In this document: positions 1 to 9,618 of the stretch, piece by piece | Layout: each line of letters begins with the position of its first letter | How positions within the stretch are numbered: the first letter of the stretch is position 1 | Assembly: GCA_905221605.1 (NCBI GenBank) | Contig: CAJNDS010000368.1 | Coordinates: 122,501 to 155,917, forward strand | Direction of reading: 5' to 3' | Length of the DNA: 33,417 nucleotides | DNA from: Symbiodinium natans | Taxonomy: Eukaryota; Sar; Dinophyceae; Suessiales; Symbiodiniaceae | Notes under the pieces: model-generated | What the model was told of the DNA's origin: nothing | What the model saw: only the letters and a program-made list of their open reading frames with translations | The model's database searches: none | Position numbers and translations under genes: made by a program

Positions 1-1171
1 AGAGCTGTTTTTGCAGGCTGTCCCCCAAGCCTCCTGAGGCCCAGGCCTCGACGTATCGGCAATACGGCAGATACAGTAGAGGCTCTCAGTCTCAGTGGGG
101 ATCCTCCTCAGTGTTTCGTAGTTGCAAGACAGTGAGCAGAACTAGCAGAGCATGCAATTCCCCTGTAGCTGTTACACTGTAGCTGCTGACTCTATGCAAT
201 ACCCCCCGCTTCGTGAGTTTTAAATGGAAGGCACCGAGTGCACCTCTGAGCTCAACTTCCTCCCCTTACGCCACATGGTGTACACGCCTTCACCGGTCTT
301 CAACGGCTCAACGACTGACTGACCCTCCTCAGGCGCAATGCTGGCAAGTCTCGGGAGTACGGGGGAGGGTCAAAGAATTGAGGGCATCATGGTCATGTTA
401 GGCAGCACTATGCGGTTAGGTCGTATTGAGCACAGCGTGCGGCAAGGAAATGTAGCCACAGTCTCATTCTCAATGAACACATGTCGACGAGCGCGCGCAC
501 ATTAACCGTTAGGCCGGCCCCTTACCGTGTTTCCGATTTCACTTTCCGCCCGGCGCCTTGCGCCCCACAGCGCTTGAACAGAACCTTGCGCAGACCGCAT
601 CGGGGATGCTGAGACACTCCGGAGATATCCGGAAGTCATCCGGAAGTCATCCAAGTCATCTGGAGGCCCTTGAGGCATGGGCCAAACAGGTCCATTCTTA
701 AGGTAATGGCAACACCGGGTATGAATGACTCTACTACCATGTATTACCGAGAGCCAACCACCCTCGGGCTGTAATGAGGGCCATGATATGGGTCGTGTGG
801 CTATAGCTGCATACGCAGGTGCAGCTCAGGCTTGTCGCGCATCGTCACGATTTGCTTTGCGGAACCTCTGCGTCCAGACACGAGCTCTAAGAGAAGCGGC
901 CCTAGGTGGTCGCTACCTTGGAGCGTGAGGCCCATTGTTAGGCTATTGTGAGGCCATTGTTAGGCCGCCTGAGGCCTTGCCCTCCCCCCCACCCCCCCCC
1001 CCCCCCAGAAGTGCAAGCGCGAGTGCCAGCCCCATGTCTCTTCTGTGCTGAGGGACCGAAGCCGCAGCCGCGACGGGAACCGCAAGGTGCCGGGACCTGT
1101 TCTGTCGTATGTCTAAACAATGCCAGAGAATTCTACAGGAGGCAGGTGCACTGTTCTGCCTTTGCACAAGC
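1..1171. other. 5' flank without a recognised gene
   Basis: I see no convincing exon here on either strand; the open frames are short and do not resemble any family I know. The stretch holds small tandem motifs: CCGGAAGTCATC repeated at about 630-660, a GAGGCCATTGTTAGGC unit at about 927 and 951, and a C-rich homopolymer tract at about 980-1007. Immediately before the ATG at 1172 is a pyrimidine-rich stretch ending in AG (about 1150-1170), suitable as the acceptor for spliced-leader trans-splicing of the gene that follows. Confidence 0.5.
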
Positions 1172-1255
1172 ATGGAGGACAGTCGGAGCCCGAGCAGGAG
1201 CCGCAGCCGCAACAAGAAACCCGAGGCCACGGAGCATCACAGAGAGATGCGGAGA
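1172..1255 (+). other. Exon 1: RS-rich N terminus of the KH gene
   Basis: The exon encodes MEDSRSPSRSRSRNKKPE and more, a short arginine-serine stretch like those of SR splicing proteins. The matching RS domain at 9189-9618 supports the idea that both ends belong to one protein. The donor is uncertain: GC after 1225 or GT after 1255 both leave phase 0, which fits exon 2. No coding similarity is seen upstream of the ATG. Confidence 0.6.
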
Positions 1256-4200
1256 GTGTTTTCCGTGCATTGCTCCAAATTCGTAAAGCGTTGCATCTTG
1301 CATCTCAGTCTCAGGAGGAAGTGGTGATTGGGATCACATTCTCTTGACCCTGCACCCTTACACCTTGGGCGAAGCACGAAGGACCATGGCGTCGACACCA
1401 TGAAGATCACGGATGACGATGCCGCCTTCATCCTGGGCTCGGGGCCCGCCGACACGACGCATGTTTTCGTTTGCCCGGTGGCGTCGTGTCCAAGGCAAGG
1501 GTGGGAAGACCAAAGAGAAGATCTCCAAGGTTTCCGGCCGCGATCTTAATAACCCCAACCTCGTGCACAAAAGCACGTGCGGTGCTCCTCCTCCTCCTCC
1601 TCCTCCTGCTCCTCCTCCTCCTCCTCCTCCCCCTCCTCCTCCTGTAAGACGATGACAGTTTGGGTGCTTCAAAATAGTCGGGTAAGCCGGGAAAGCAGAA
1701 TGTTAGGGGATCCCCACAAGTACCTTGAAAACAACGGGATCGCGTCTACCATGCTGCAAAGCTGGATCAAGCGTCTGGTACTGTAGGCCAGGCCGAGCGA
1801 TGTCAGCGAGTCCCCAGTATGATACTGCTAGCAGCCAGGGAAGACCTGCCTTTGCCATCTGAAGTTTGCAAACCGAGAAGCCCGCAGAGCCGGCCGCCCA
1901 AGCACACCCGAGTCCCAACATTCCCCGAGGCGCTGAAATCGAGCTCTTCGAGCGGGACCTGATTCTTGAGATTCGCGGCTCGAAGCTTCCTGGATGCGCT
2001 CGAGTCATCGTGCACCGTGACAAGGTGTGACATAGGTGGGCTCAGACTTACGTAGGGCTTAGGGCTTGTAGGGCTTGTTTGGTGTGTCGCCTGAAGCCGC
2101 TCGTGCCGTTGGTTTGCAGAGGTTGTGCAGACGGCGTGCGAAGAAGTACTGCAAGGGAGTGATGGACCAGCGCACCGGGCCGGTCAACGTCACGGAGGCG
2201 CGTCTTGCTTTGGAAGTGCGTTGCAATAGCTTCGCGCACCACACTGTATTGCATATCAACGAAGCTGTCAGCTTCAAGTTGTTTTTGTTGTTAAGTCTGT
2301 ATGTACTGTATGCGTCATAAAATGATGTTCTTCCTTGGTTGTGCGCAGTGTCACACATTGGCGCACGTTAACAGCGGCTGTGCCAGCACGACGACGACGA
2401 TGACGACCTGACGATGATCAGTGTCCCACAGGAGGCTGTCGGTTTTGTCACCGGAAGGCCGGAGCAAGTCTCCGTCAACCTGGGCCCTGTCGTTGCGGGC
2501 TGTAGTGGTGCCTATTGCGAGGGCCGGTAACTTCCTGCGCACCATCGAGGAGGAGTGGCCACAGCCTTGTTTCGAAGTTAGGGATCGCTTCGTGCCTCGT
2601 GGAATTTCGGCAACTGAGGAACACTTTGATGTTCTTCTGTGAAGTGGATGGCTCCCGTGGGCGTGGAAAGGACTCTGCGAACAGCTGCGACTGCGCGTAT
2701 TTGTGAGCCGCGATGTGTGGCATGTGTACCCTCATGGCTGTGTGGCAACTTGTCGGGCAGGATTACGAGAAGCTTGCCATCTTTGGCACAGTGAGGGGCT
2801 GAAGCGTCCCTGTGACACCAGACCTGAGCGGAGCTGTGCACAGGTGCGAGCGCGGCGCGGTGCGGAGCTCAAGGTCCTCAGTGCCGTGGAGACCAAGGCA
2901 CGGAGAGATGCGGGGAGAAGGAGAGTTGAAAAGGGCGTTTAAACACGAGTCGTCTGAAAAGTTGGCAGAAGTGGTGGATACTTGGTGGCTTGGTGGTGTG
3001 CTCGTTGAGACAGTTTGGTGTTTCGGGGGTGTGGGGAGGGAAAGGTACACCTACGTAGGCAAGCCCTGTAAAACACTAACTGAGGAGCTATATGCAACAG
3101 CCCGCGCTCATGTTTCAGCTGCTCATAGAACATCAAGAGTATTTCTGGCCATCCGTTCCCGATCAAAGTCTCTTGCTAGTATACACACTCCTCCTATAAT
3201 TCAAGGCAGCCACGTGCACAAACTTACCGCAGTGCTCGGCGCATTCTGGTGGCGGATGCATCTGCGCCATTCCTGGCATGCTCCGTGTGCTGGGAATCTC
3301 GGGGAGAGAGCTAGCAGTCATTGACCATGAAGTCGATAATGTGCTAGCACTGAAACGGCGGCTACGTGAGCTGCACTGCTGGCCTGTGTGCATGCAACAG
3401 CTTCTGCACGGGGACAGCATCCTGGATGATTCTGCCAAAGTGGAGGTTCCCGTTGAACTGTGCTTGGTTGTTTTGGACACCTTGTCCTCCCACGCAAAAA
3501 AGGTAGAAGCCGTTGTGGAGCTTGTCGACTGCGCCTCGCGCCCAGGCTTGGTGAAGACTGCACAGCGGCTGTTGGATGCCATGGCCGGCGCGGATATGAA
3601 GCAAGAGAAGGAGGAGGACCTCAAGGGGCTCAACATCGAAGCTTGCGAAAAGATGGGAGAAGACGGCCATGTTGAGATACTCATAGATAGAACCAGTCCA
3701 TGGAACAACGCTTTGATTGTCGCAGCTAGGCACGCCAACATAGAGATGGCCCGCTTGCTGTGGGATGGTGGTTTCCCCATAGATCTGGACGACCTGCACA
3801 CAGACGACCGTGAGGTAGTGGAGGAATGTCTCACCGCTGCATGCAAACAAAGTCATGTGGAACTGGCGCGCTTGCTCCTGGAAGCTTTTGCTGACCCAAA
3901 TACCCCACATTCAAGAACCCCGCCTCTCACAGTAGCCGCACACAGCGGCCATGAAGAGATGGTGCTCTTGCTGGTTGATCCTGAGTTTGGCGCCAACGTG
4001 AACAAAGTGGACGTCGACATCAAGACGGCTCTTATGTACGCGTCCATGCAAGGGCATGTGGGGATTGTGCGGACTCTCCTGCACGCCAGGGCAGACGTTG
4101 ACCGGCAGAGCAGCGGTCATCATTACCATCAGAGCCGTCGGGGCTTTCATATTCAATGGCATCAGGGTGTCCAGGACGGCAAGACCGCTTTGATGTGGGC

Positions 4201-7200
4201 TGCAGGAAATGGCCATGGTGAGATTGTCCGCTTGCTTGTGGAAGCTCGTGCCGACAAGGACCTGAAGGATGCTTGCGGACGAACTGCTATAACGTTTGCA
4301 TCAGGAAGTGGTCACAGCAAGGTTGTGACATTGCTGATGGATACAGCCGGGAAGTCAGCTCGTGTAGCTAAGAGGGTGCGTGAGGAAATCTCACATGTTC
4401 AGACGGTCCAGACGGATCCAATTTAATGAAAGAATGGCAGGTTTCGAGATGACGTGATGTGAGGCTCCCTAGCTCCTGGCCCGAATCCCTACATGGCGCT
4501 CACGGTCAAGGGTCTCGTAAACGGCGTTTCCCCCTAAGGACCCCCTTGACAATGATGTCCTTTTCTTTCCTAGATACCGGCTCGCTTCGCTCGCCAAGAT
4601 TTAGGGGGCTGGTCACGGATCAATGATTGATTCGGCAAGTTGGTTGACAACATCTCTGTGGGTCCACGTATGCTGCATGCTGCTGTCACTTACAGTGACT
4701 CCAAGACTCTATCTCAGTGCAGGTGCCCGGCTACTTCGACAAAATTCGGAACGAGGCAAGAATGTGACGGAAGAGAGACGCTGCTAGACAGAGAGCAACG
4801 TAGCATCAAGCCATGCGCTGCGAAAGCTAGTGACTAACGAAATGTTGAGATCGAGCGGCTATCGGTAGCGAGCGGAGAGGCTGGATGGAGATCGCTGGTG
4901 GTGTGATTGAGTGCCTGCTTCTGGTAGGTTGTCGACCGCGACAAGGGCAAGGGAGAGGAGCGGGGTCTCCGGATGTTCGGATGGATGCGCAGGTGGGCAG
5001 AGTTGGGTGAGATCTTCTGGAGCCTCTGCTGGAGAGGACGGTACCTGGGGTACTGACACGATGACCTTTCAAGACGACGAACTGTCCTACGCCCTTGGCA
5101 AGCAAGGCGGCACCAGGCCGCTGATGCCAGACTGCAAATCCTGCCCGCCTTGTTTCGTTGTGTTGTGGAATGCCATTTTGCAGGAAAAAGCTCGAAAAGG
5201 CGTCTGGTGCAGTGGTGCAGTATGTTGGTCAGGCTGGAGAGGGAGTGGCCCCTGCTGTAGCACCAGTCCACTTCATCTCAGTCCTCACTACAAAACGTCG
5301 TGCTGCAGTGCATTGAGACCTGCTTGCTGTTGCCAGGTTGCCCTCTTCTCTGGGGAGAAGCACCTGCGCAGAAAAGCAAAGGACGGGGTGGCATTTCCAT
5401 AATGTAATTATCCTCTTGCGAACTGCATTCGAGTGAGGAATACATGAAGTGGCTTTTCGACCAGTTGGAGGGTCCAGTGGCAGCCTCGAAAAGATCAACA
5501 GACCTCAGATATGACTCTGTGGATTCCTCTCTCAGCTTGTCTTGATTTGCGATGAGGTCTATGTGAATGGCTGGGAAGAGCGTGACGACTGCACCGTGGT
5601 AGATGCATGGCGCCCAATCGCATGTGTGCAGGGTTGTCATCAGTAGAGTCATGGACAGCTCGTGTACTCAGCATTTGATGCCGAATTTGCCATTTTTGAA
5701 CCTCGGGCGTTGTGGTGCTGCTAGAGGTGCCAAGTGAGTGCATCGGCTACGTCACTGGTGCTCGTCGTGCCGCGCTGGGCAACATGGAGGAGGACTTTGC
5801 GACCACAGATTTCAACCAGTTCCTCTGAGTGGCACACGCTGAATTCTCTACGCTGAACACCCTCAAGTCTCTCTGTCTCTCTGCCCAACTTCGGAATCAG
5901 TTTTCAGAATCAATGTCAGAGGAGTGGGGAACACTCATGTTCTTCATGAACAAGGAGGCTCAAAATGGTGGCGGCAAGGCCCGACTTGAACCTGAATAAG
6001 TCCCCGGACCCCCAAGCTTCGTAGAGCGTCAGGGTTAGAGACGTGTTAAAGACGATGGGGGGGGGGCTACATGGCAAACAGAATTGGCAGTTTTTGGAAG
6101 ACAGCTCAGAATAGAAAAGTTGAGAACCAAGCAAGGCCCAATTCAGCCCGACCTCCTCAAGCCTGGGTGCTCAAAACCTGGCAACGTTGACCTCGGAAGA
6201 TGTCATGCCGTGCATGCAGAGTCGTGCCAGCTCGCAATATTGATGGCAGCGGTGCTGTCGGTGCCAACGCCAGTATGGCAGGATTCGCCGAGTCTGGGAT
6301 GTGTTTTTTCTCTCCCATCAGGTAGGCAAGCATGACTTATACACGCGACAAAGGACATAGGCACGAGATAGAAGACATTACTGCCGTTTGTTTTTCGCAT
6401 CTTCTTCTCGGGGGTGGTGTCTTTGGTTTGTCTCCATTCTGTTGTCCGATTCTTCGACTCAGGTTTTCTGAAATTCTTGCCTTTCGATGTTGTCGTTTTG
6501 AATCTGTCGGCCGAGCATCCGCCTTCCATAGATCAACGAAATATATGTAGTTGCAGCAGTTACTTCGCGAGATTCAGCTTATTGCCCCCGTGCCAGGGAG
6601 CACGCGGAGGCCGTGGAACGTCGGAGCAGCTGGCGATCTTTGGCGCCCGCCGCGCACGCCGCGGAGCTGAGCTGAAGGTGCGCGGACAAGGGCAGCGAGC
6701 AGCGAGTGAGGGGTGATCTATGGTGATCTCCTCTTCCGGTGTTGTCCGACTTCAAGCTGCTTCGGGATTCAGTGCTTAGCAGTTAAGTGCTGGGGTAAGC
6801 CGAAGCCCATTTCATTTTCAATCTCCTTCTTTCCTTGACCAGATCATGAGTGCCGTGGAAACGAAGAGCCCCGGCGTCTTCACACGCGGTGTCCGCGAGA
6901 AGTTCAGCTCTGCTGGGTCCTCGGAGAAGTCCCCCCTTTCACCCGAAAGAAGAGGATCGAGGCTTGTTTCCACAGATGCTTCTGGGCTTCGAAGTTTTCA
7001 GAGACTGACCCGCAGCGAAAGAGTGCATCCAGTCCAGGAGCGGGGCTTTGCGACGGATCGCTTCATTCTGAAGGCGCCAGTTGGGTCATCTTGACCCCCC
7101 CTCCCTCTGAAAGACCTTCGAGGACCTCAAAGATCCAAGAATGAGCGCCTGGCAGGATGATGAGCTGAGCTACGCGCTGGGGAAGGAGGCTGTGCTGATC

Positions 7201-9618
7201 ATGGGGAAGGGTTGTGACATGTTGTGAACAAGCCCACACATGTCCCCCTTGGTGGGTAGAGTTGGATTTCCAGTAGCTTCCACAGTGGTTAGTGGAATTC
7301 CACTTATGGGTAGTGGGATGTCCATTTCCGCTAATGGGTAATGGGCAGTAATGGGTTTCCGCTAGTGGCTTTCCACTGGGTACTGGGTTTCCACTCGCGG
7401 GTACGTAGTTGAATTCCAGTTGAGGGCAGTGGATTTTCGCTAGTGGGACATGGGATTGCCATTAGCGTGGCAAGAAGTTTAAATTGGTTCCTGCTCCGTA
7501 CAGACTTAGCATGATAAAGAGCCCCCCCAGAAAACTGCGAGCTTCGGCACGTATACTCGCGGATAGATTGGCCACGCAAAAGAGAGCTCGAGTTTTAAAC
7601 AAGTAGGCTGCCCGAAGAATCTCGAAGACCCGCTCCCGCATCGGCAGTTCCTGACCTTTGCTGGAGTGCTGGCTTTGCTCACCTTTGCTCCAACAAGTCC
7701 TTGACAGTCCTTGCACGCCACCTTCATCAGGGCGCCACCCGCAAGAAGTTGGAGTTGGCTTCTGGATCCATCCTTCAGTGCGCCTAGCAAGAGCAAGATT
7801 TACACCTATATTTCAGAATAAGAAAGACATGCACATCTCACATATCGAGTGATATATGTGTGTGTGTGTGTGTGTGTGTGTTTATTTGTTCTGTTATTTC
7901 ATAATGATATCCACACCATGCTCGAAGTCTAGTTATTGGTCAGTCTAAGTTTTGCTGGGGTCCTTGACGCGAGGTATGTGGGGCACGTGGCCTTCATCGC
8001 TGGTGACCTGAAGGACCTGAAGCAGAAAAACGCGCGCGCATGACCTCCCCCCTCCCCACGACATGCGCGGAAACCAACCTCGTGTCTTAAGAATTGCAGT
8101 CGGCGTGCGCTTTGCATCCACGGCTCGTTGCAGAGGAGCGCAAGCGCTGCAAGCAGTTCATTGCCTGCCCCTGAGTTCCCCACTGCAGGCTGTGAGTTGC
8201 CTCCAAATGTCTGCGAGCGCAGCCCAAGCCGAGGATTGGCTGTTGGCTCAGCGCCGCGGGTCCGTGACCGTCTCGGATGTTGCTGACAGAGAGGCCAGTG
8301 TGGTGTAGTTCTTGGAATGAAGTGGCGCATCTGCGGCGCAAGTCTGGTGTGGGCAGGACTGCACGGAGATGCACATTCCGGAGAACTGCAAAGGTGAGCC
8401 GATCTGCGTTGGGGCGAAGTTTTTTTTTTTGGACACATTGCTTGAGATTCCCTTGGGGCAGCAGGCTGGGTGACCGGCAACAGGGGCAGCGAGCTGCGGC
8501 GCGTGGAGCAGGCGGCCAAAAGAAACCCTCATCTTCACACACAATTTTGTGGGGGGGGGGAGAGAGCTCCTTCCTCCCTTTTTTTGTTGAATAGTAGTAT
8601 TTTAATATCTCAGATGTTTGCTTTTGTTCGTTTCGTTTGGTTGGGAGGCCACGGGCACCTTCATGTTCATGGCCCTGGACCGGCACGGGGAGGCGCGCAC
8701 AGGGTGTTCGGAAAAAGAAGGGAGGAGGGGGGAGGAGCTCTCTTTCAGAGCTCTCTTTTGCTTTTTTAAAGAGGAAGAGGTCTCTACATTTCTGTCAAAG
8801 AAAAAATACTCGCTTACTGGAAAGGCTCTCCGGTGTGTAGCTCTGGCCTCCTGTGGACTCGCTGTGTTTTCATAGCGTTCCGTCTCATGGTCTCGAAGCA
8901 GGAGCGGCTGCTGATCTTCAGTGCCAATGGCGGCTCGAAGACCGCAGACGGTGGGCGAATGCACGCCGAGCGCCCCATCCTCACAGGGTCCAAGTGGGGT
9001 CCAGCGCATGCAGCTGTGAATCCTGGAGCCGCCATTGGCATGCCTTTTGTGAGTGGCACATCTGATTCCGAGCACTTCATGAGCCCACAAGGTCTCATCA
9101 ACGAGATGGTGCAGGAGCCCGGTTTGGAGGGTGTGCCTTGGTCTTTTCGTCTTTGGCCTTCCTCTCCCTTTGCCCTTCTCCCTGCAAGGAGAAGCTCCGC
9201 GGGGACTCTCGCGGACGCAGCCGCTCGGACTCCAGGAGGAGGGGGCGGCGGGACTCCCGACGCAGGCGCGGCACGCAATGGACAGGGCCAGAATTCAAGC
9301 CACACAAGAGTCTCAATGTTTTGCCGTCTTATCCTTGGAAAAGGGTGCTTATAACCGATTCACAGCTGCACAACGTCAAGAAGGGCTACAGTTCTTCTCC
9401 TTGAGGGACGTCTTTCAAGTCTTCATTATCTAGTTGCCAATGGACGTCTTCACGAGAGTGTGCAGATGCGTGCAGTGCTTTCAATGTAGTGCTCCCAGTC
9501 TGCACTCTGCGATTGTTCTGCCAGGTCTAACAGCCGGCGTCGTTCGCCCAGCCGCCGTCGCGACTCGCGGTCCCGGACTGTGCCCCAGCAAGGGATGCGC
9601 ATGGGAGAAAAGGCATGA
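1172..9618 (+). CDS. Six-KH-domain RS protein, about 30 exons (predicted RNA-binding/splicing-type protein)
   Basis: Joined exons give 1698 nt (565 codons plus stop), in phase across all 29 junctions. Order: RS-rich N terminus, three modules of two KH-like domains each, RS-rich C terminus. KH family members bind single-stranded RNA or DNA through a GXXG loop; here the six loops are GKGG, GRAG, GKQG, GARR, GKEG and GNRG. RS domains are typical of splicing factors, so a nuclear role in RNA processing is inferred, not shown. Exons average 57 bp; introns are about 60-850 bp except one of 2139 bp. The start at 1172 was chosen because the RS peptide begins there just after a trans-splice-type acceptor. 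The last exon may instead be cut at a GT after 9579, in which case the gene continues further. Exon ends at 1255, 5507 and 6890 are the least certain. The specific family member is not recognised. Confidence 0.82.
1382..2897 (+). other. KH module 1 (exons 2-10)
   Basis: Exons: 1382-1436, 1495-1536, 1930-2003, 2120-2197, 2387-2457, 2522-2557, 2619-2670, 2761-2790, 2844-2897. The first KH-like domain reads DDDAAFILG, then KGGKTKEKISKVSG, then AEIELFERDLILEIRGSK, then AKKYCKGVMDQRTGPV. The second reads ISVPQEAVGFVTGR, AGNFLRTIEEEW, NTLMFFCEVDG, EKLAIFG and VRARRGAELKVLSAVETK. Both GXXG loops are intact (GKGG, GRAG). An acidic linker of six aspartates (2390-2407) joins the two domains. Introns here start GC except those after exon 4 and exon 9 (GT) and exon 8 (GA). 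A TCC/CTC microsatellite (1583-1643) lies inside the third intron. Confidence 0.85.
1583..1643. repeat. (CTC)n microsatellite in intron 3 of the KH gene
   Basis: About 60 bp of CTC/TCC triplets with two interruptions. It yields open frames of proline, serine or glycine on both strands, which are not coding. It lies between the exons that end at 1536 and begin at 1930. Confidence 0.95.
2898..5036 (+). other. Large intron 10 of the KH gene, carrying a nested gene
   Basis: The preceding exon ends in SAVETK at 2897 with a GC donor, and the next starts at 5037 with DGTWGTDTM, the same kind of junction seen between modules 2 and 3 (6890/7123). At 2139 bp this is by far the longest intron of the gene. 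It contains the complete ankyrin gene at 3278-4426. The remaining parts, 2898-3277 and 4427-5036, show no exon, tandem repeat or transposon ends that I can see. Confidence 0.7.
3278..4426 (+). CDS. Ubiquitin-like/ankyrin-repeat protein, intronless, nested in the KH gene
   Basis: A 382-residue uninterrupted frame. Residues 1 to about 66 (MLRVLGISGRELAVI onward, with LKRRLRELH and a DDSAKV turn) look like a ubiquitin-like beta-grasp fold, a front end often attached to ankyrin arrays in dinoflagellates. From about residue 142 come roughly six ankyrin repeats, with signatures such as ALIVAARHANIEMARLL, LTAACKQSHVELARLLL, TALMYASMQGHVGIVRTLL and TALMWAAGNGHGEIVRLLV. Residues about 285-305 (histidine-rich HHYHQSRRGF) replace one inter-repeat loop. 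Ankyrin arrays act as protein-binding scaffolds; no enzymatic domain is seen. The gene has no introns although its host gene has 29, so a retroposed copy is likely, but I found no poly-A tail or spliced-leader relic beside it. Confidence 0.85.
   Translation: MLRVLGISGRELAVIDHEVDNVLALKRRLRELHCWPVCMQQLLHGDSILDDSAKVEVPVELCLVVLDTLSSHAKKVEAVVELVDCASRPGLVKTAQRLLDAMAGADMKQEKEEDLKGLNIEACEKMGEDGHVEILIDRTSPWNNALIVAARHANIEMARLLWDGGFPIDLDDLHTDDREVVEECLTAACKQSHVELARLLLEAFADPNTPHSRTPPLTVAAHSGHEEMVLLLVDPEFGANVNKVDVDIKTALMYASMQGHVGIVRTLLHARADVDRQSSGHHYHQSRRGFHIQWHQGVQDGKTALMWAAGNGHGEIVRLLVEARADKDLKDACGRTAITFASGSGHSKVVTLLMDTAGKSARVAKRVREEISHVQTVQTDPI
5037..6890 (+). other. KH module 2 (exons 11-18)
   Basis: Exons: 5037-5116, 5184-5232, 5337-5381, 5438-5507, 5725-5792, 5922-5978, 6597-6677, 6843-6890. 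The first KH reads DDELSYALGKQGGTRKKLEK, ASGAVVQYVGQ, VALFSGEKHLRRKAK and EYMKWLFDQLEGPV. The second reads VPSECIGYVTGARRAALGNM, EEEWGTLMFFMNKEAQ, EQLAIFGARRARRGAELK and IMSAVETKSPGVF. The loop of this second domain is GARR, so the last glycine of GXXG is missing. The exon 14 donor is uncertain (GA after 5507 best keeps phase). Similarity to module 1 is strongest in VPxxxxGxVTG, EEEWxTLMFF and RARRGAELKxxSAVETK. Confidence 0.82.
7249..7460. repeat. Diverged minisatellite with inverted AGTGG/CCACT motifs
   Basis: The stretch alternates GTAGTGG, TTTCCACT, GGGTAATGGG and TTTCCGCTAGTGG with irregular spacing of about 20 bp. Because AGTGGA and TCCACT are complementary, neighbouring units can pair into short hairpins. 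It sits in the intron between 7188 and 7731 of the KH gene. Confidence 0.8.
7855..7881. repeat. (TG)n microsatellite
   Basis: About 13 TG units, preceded by ATATA and followed by TTTATTTG, in the intron between 7777 and 7974 of the KH gene. Confidence 0.95.
9189..9618 (+). other. Exons 29-30: C-terminal RS domain of the KH gene
   Basis: Exon 29 (9189-9265) encodes EKLRGDSRGRSRSDSRRRG and further arginine-serine repeats and ends at a GC donor. Exon 30 (from 9534) starts after CAG and gives SRRRSPSRRRDSRSRT in the phase left by exon 29. If read through, the frame stops at TGA 9616-9618; alternatively a GT after 9579 is a donor and the true end lies downstream. RS tails of this kind bind other RS proteins and are phosphorylated in known splicing factors. 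Confidence 0.72.

Larger units (their letters stand above)
7123..9114 (+). other. KH module 3 (exons 19-28)
   Basis: Exons: 7123-7188, 7731-7777, 7974-8013, 8136-8162, 8234-8293, 8357-8393, 8465-8511, 8648-8692, 8902-8971, 9092-9114. The first KH reads WQDDELSYALGKE, GATRKKLELASGSILQYVG, HVAFIAGDLK, ERKRCKQFI and DWLLAQRRGSVTVSDVADRE. The second reads DCTEMHIPENCKGWVTGNRG, SELRRVEQATGTFMFMALD, ERLLIFSANGGSKTADGGR and AERLINEMVQ. Both loops (GKEG, GNRG) are intact. The smallest exons are 23 and 27 bp. The 542-bp intron 7189-7730 contains the 7249-7460 minisatellite. Confidence 0.85.

Noticed and set aside
1150-1172. Relic of the dinoflagellate spliced leader before the KH gene start
   Set aside because: TTTGCACAAG only loosely resembles the end of the leader; it is better explained as an ordinary acceptor.
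1358-1672. Polyglycine minus-strand and polyproline plus-strand frames
   Set aside because: Both come from the CTC microsatellite in an intron of the KH gene.
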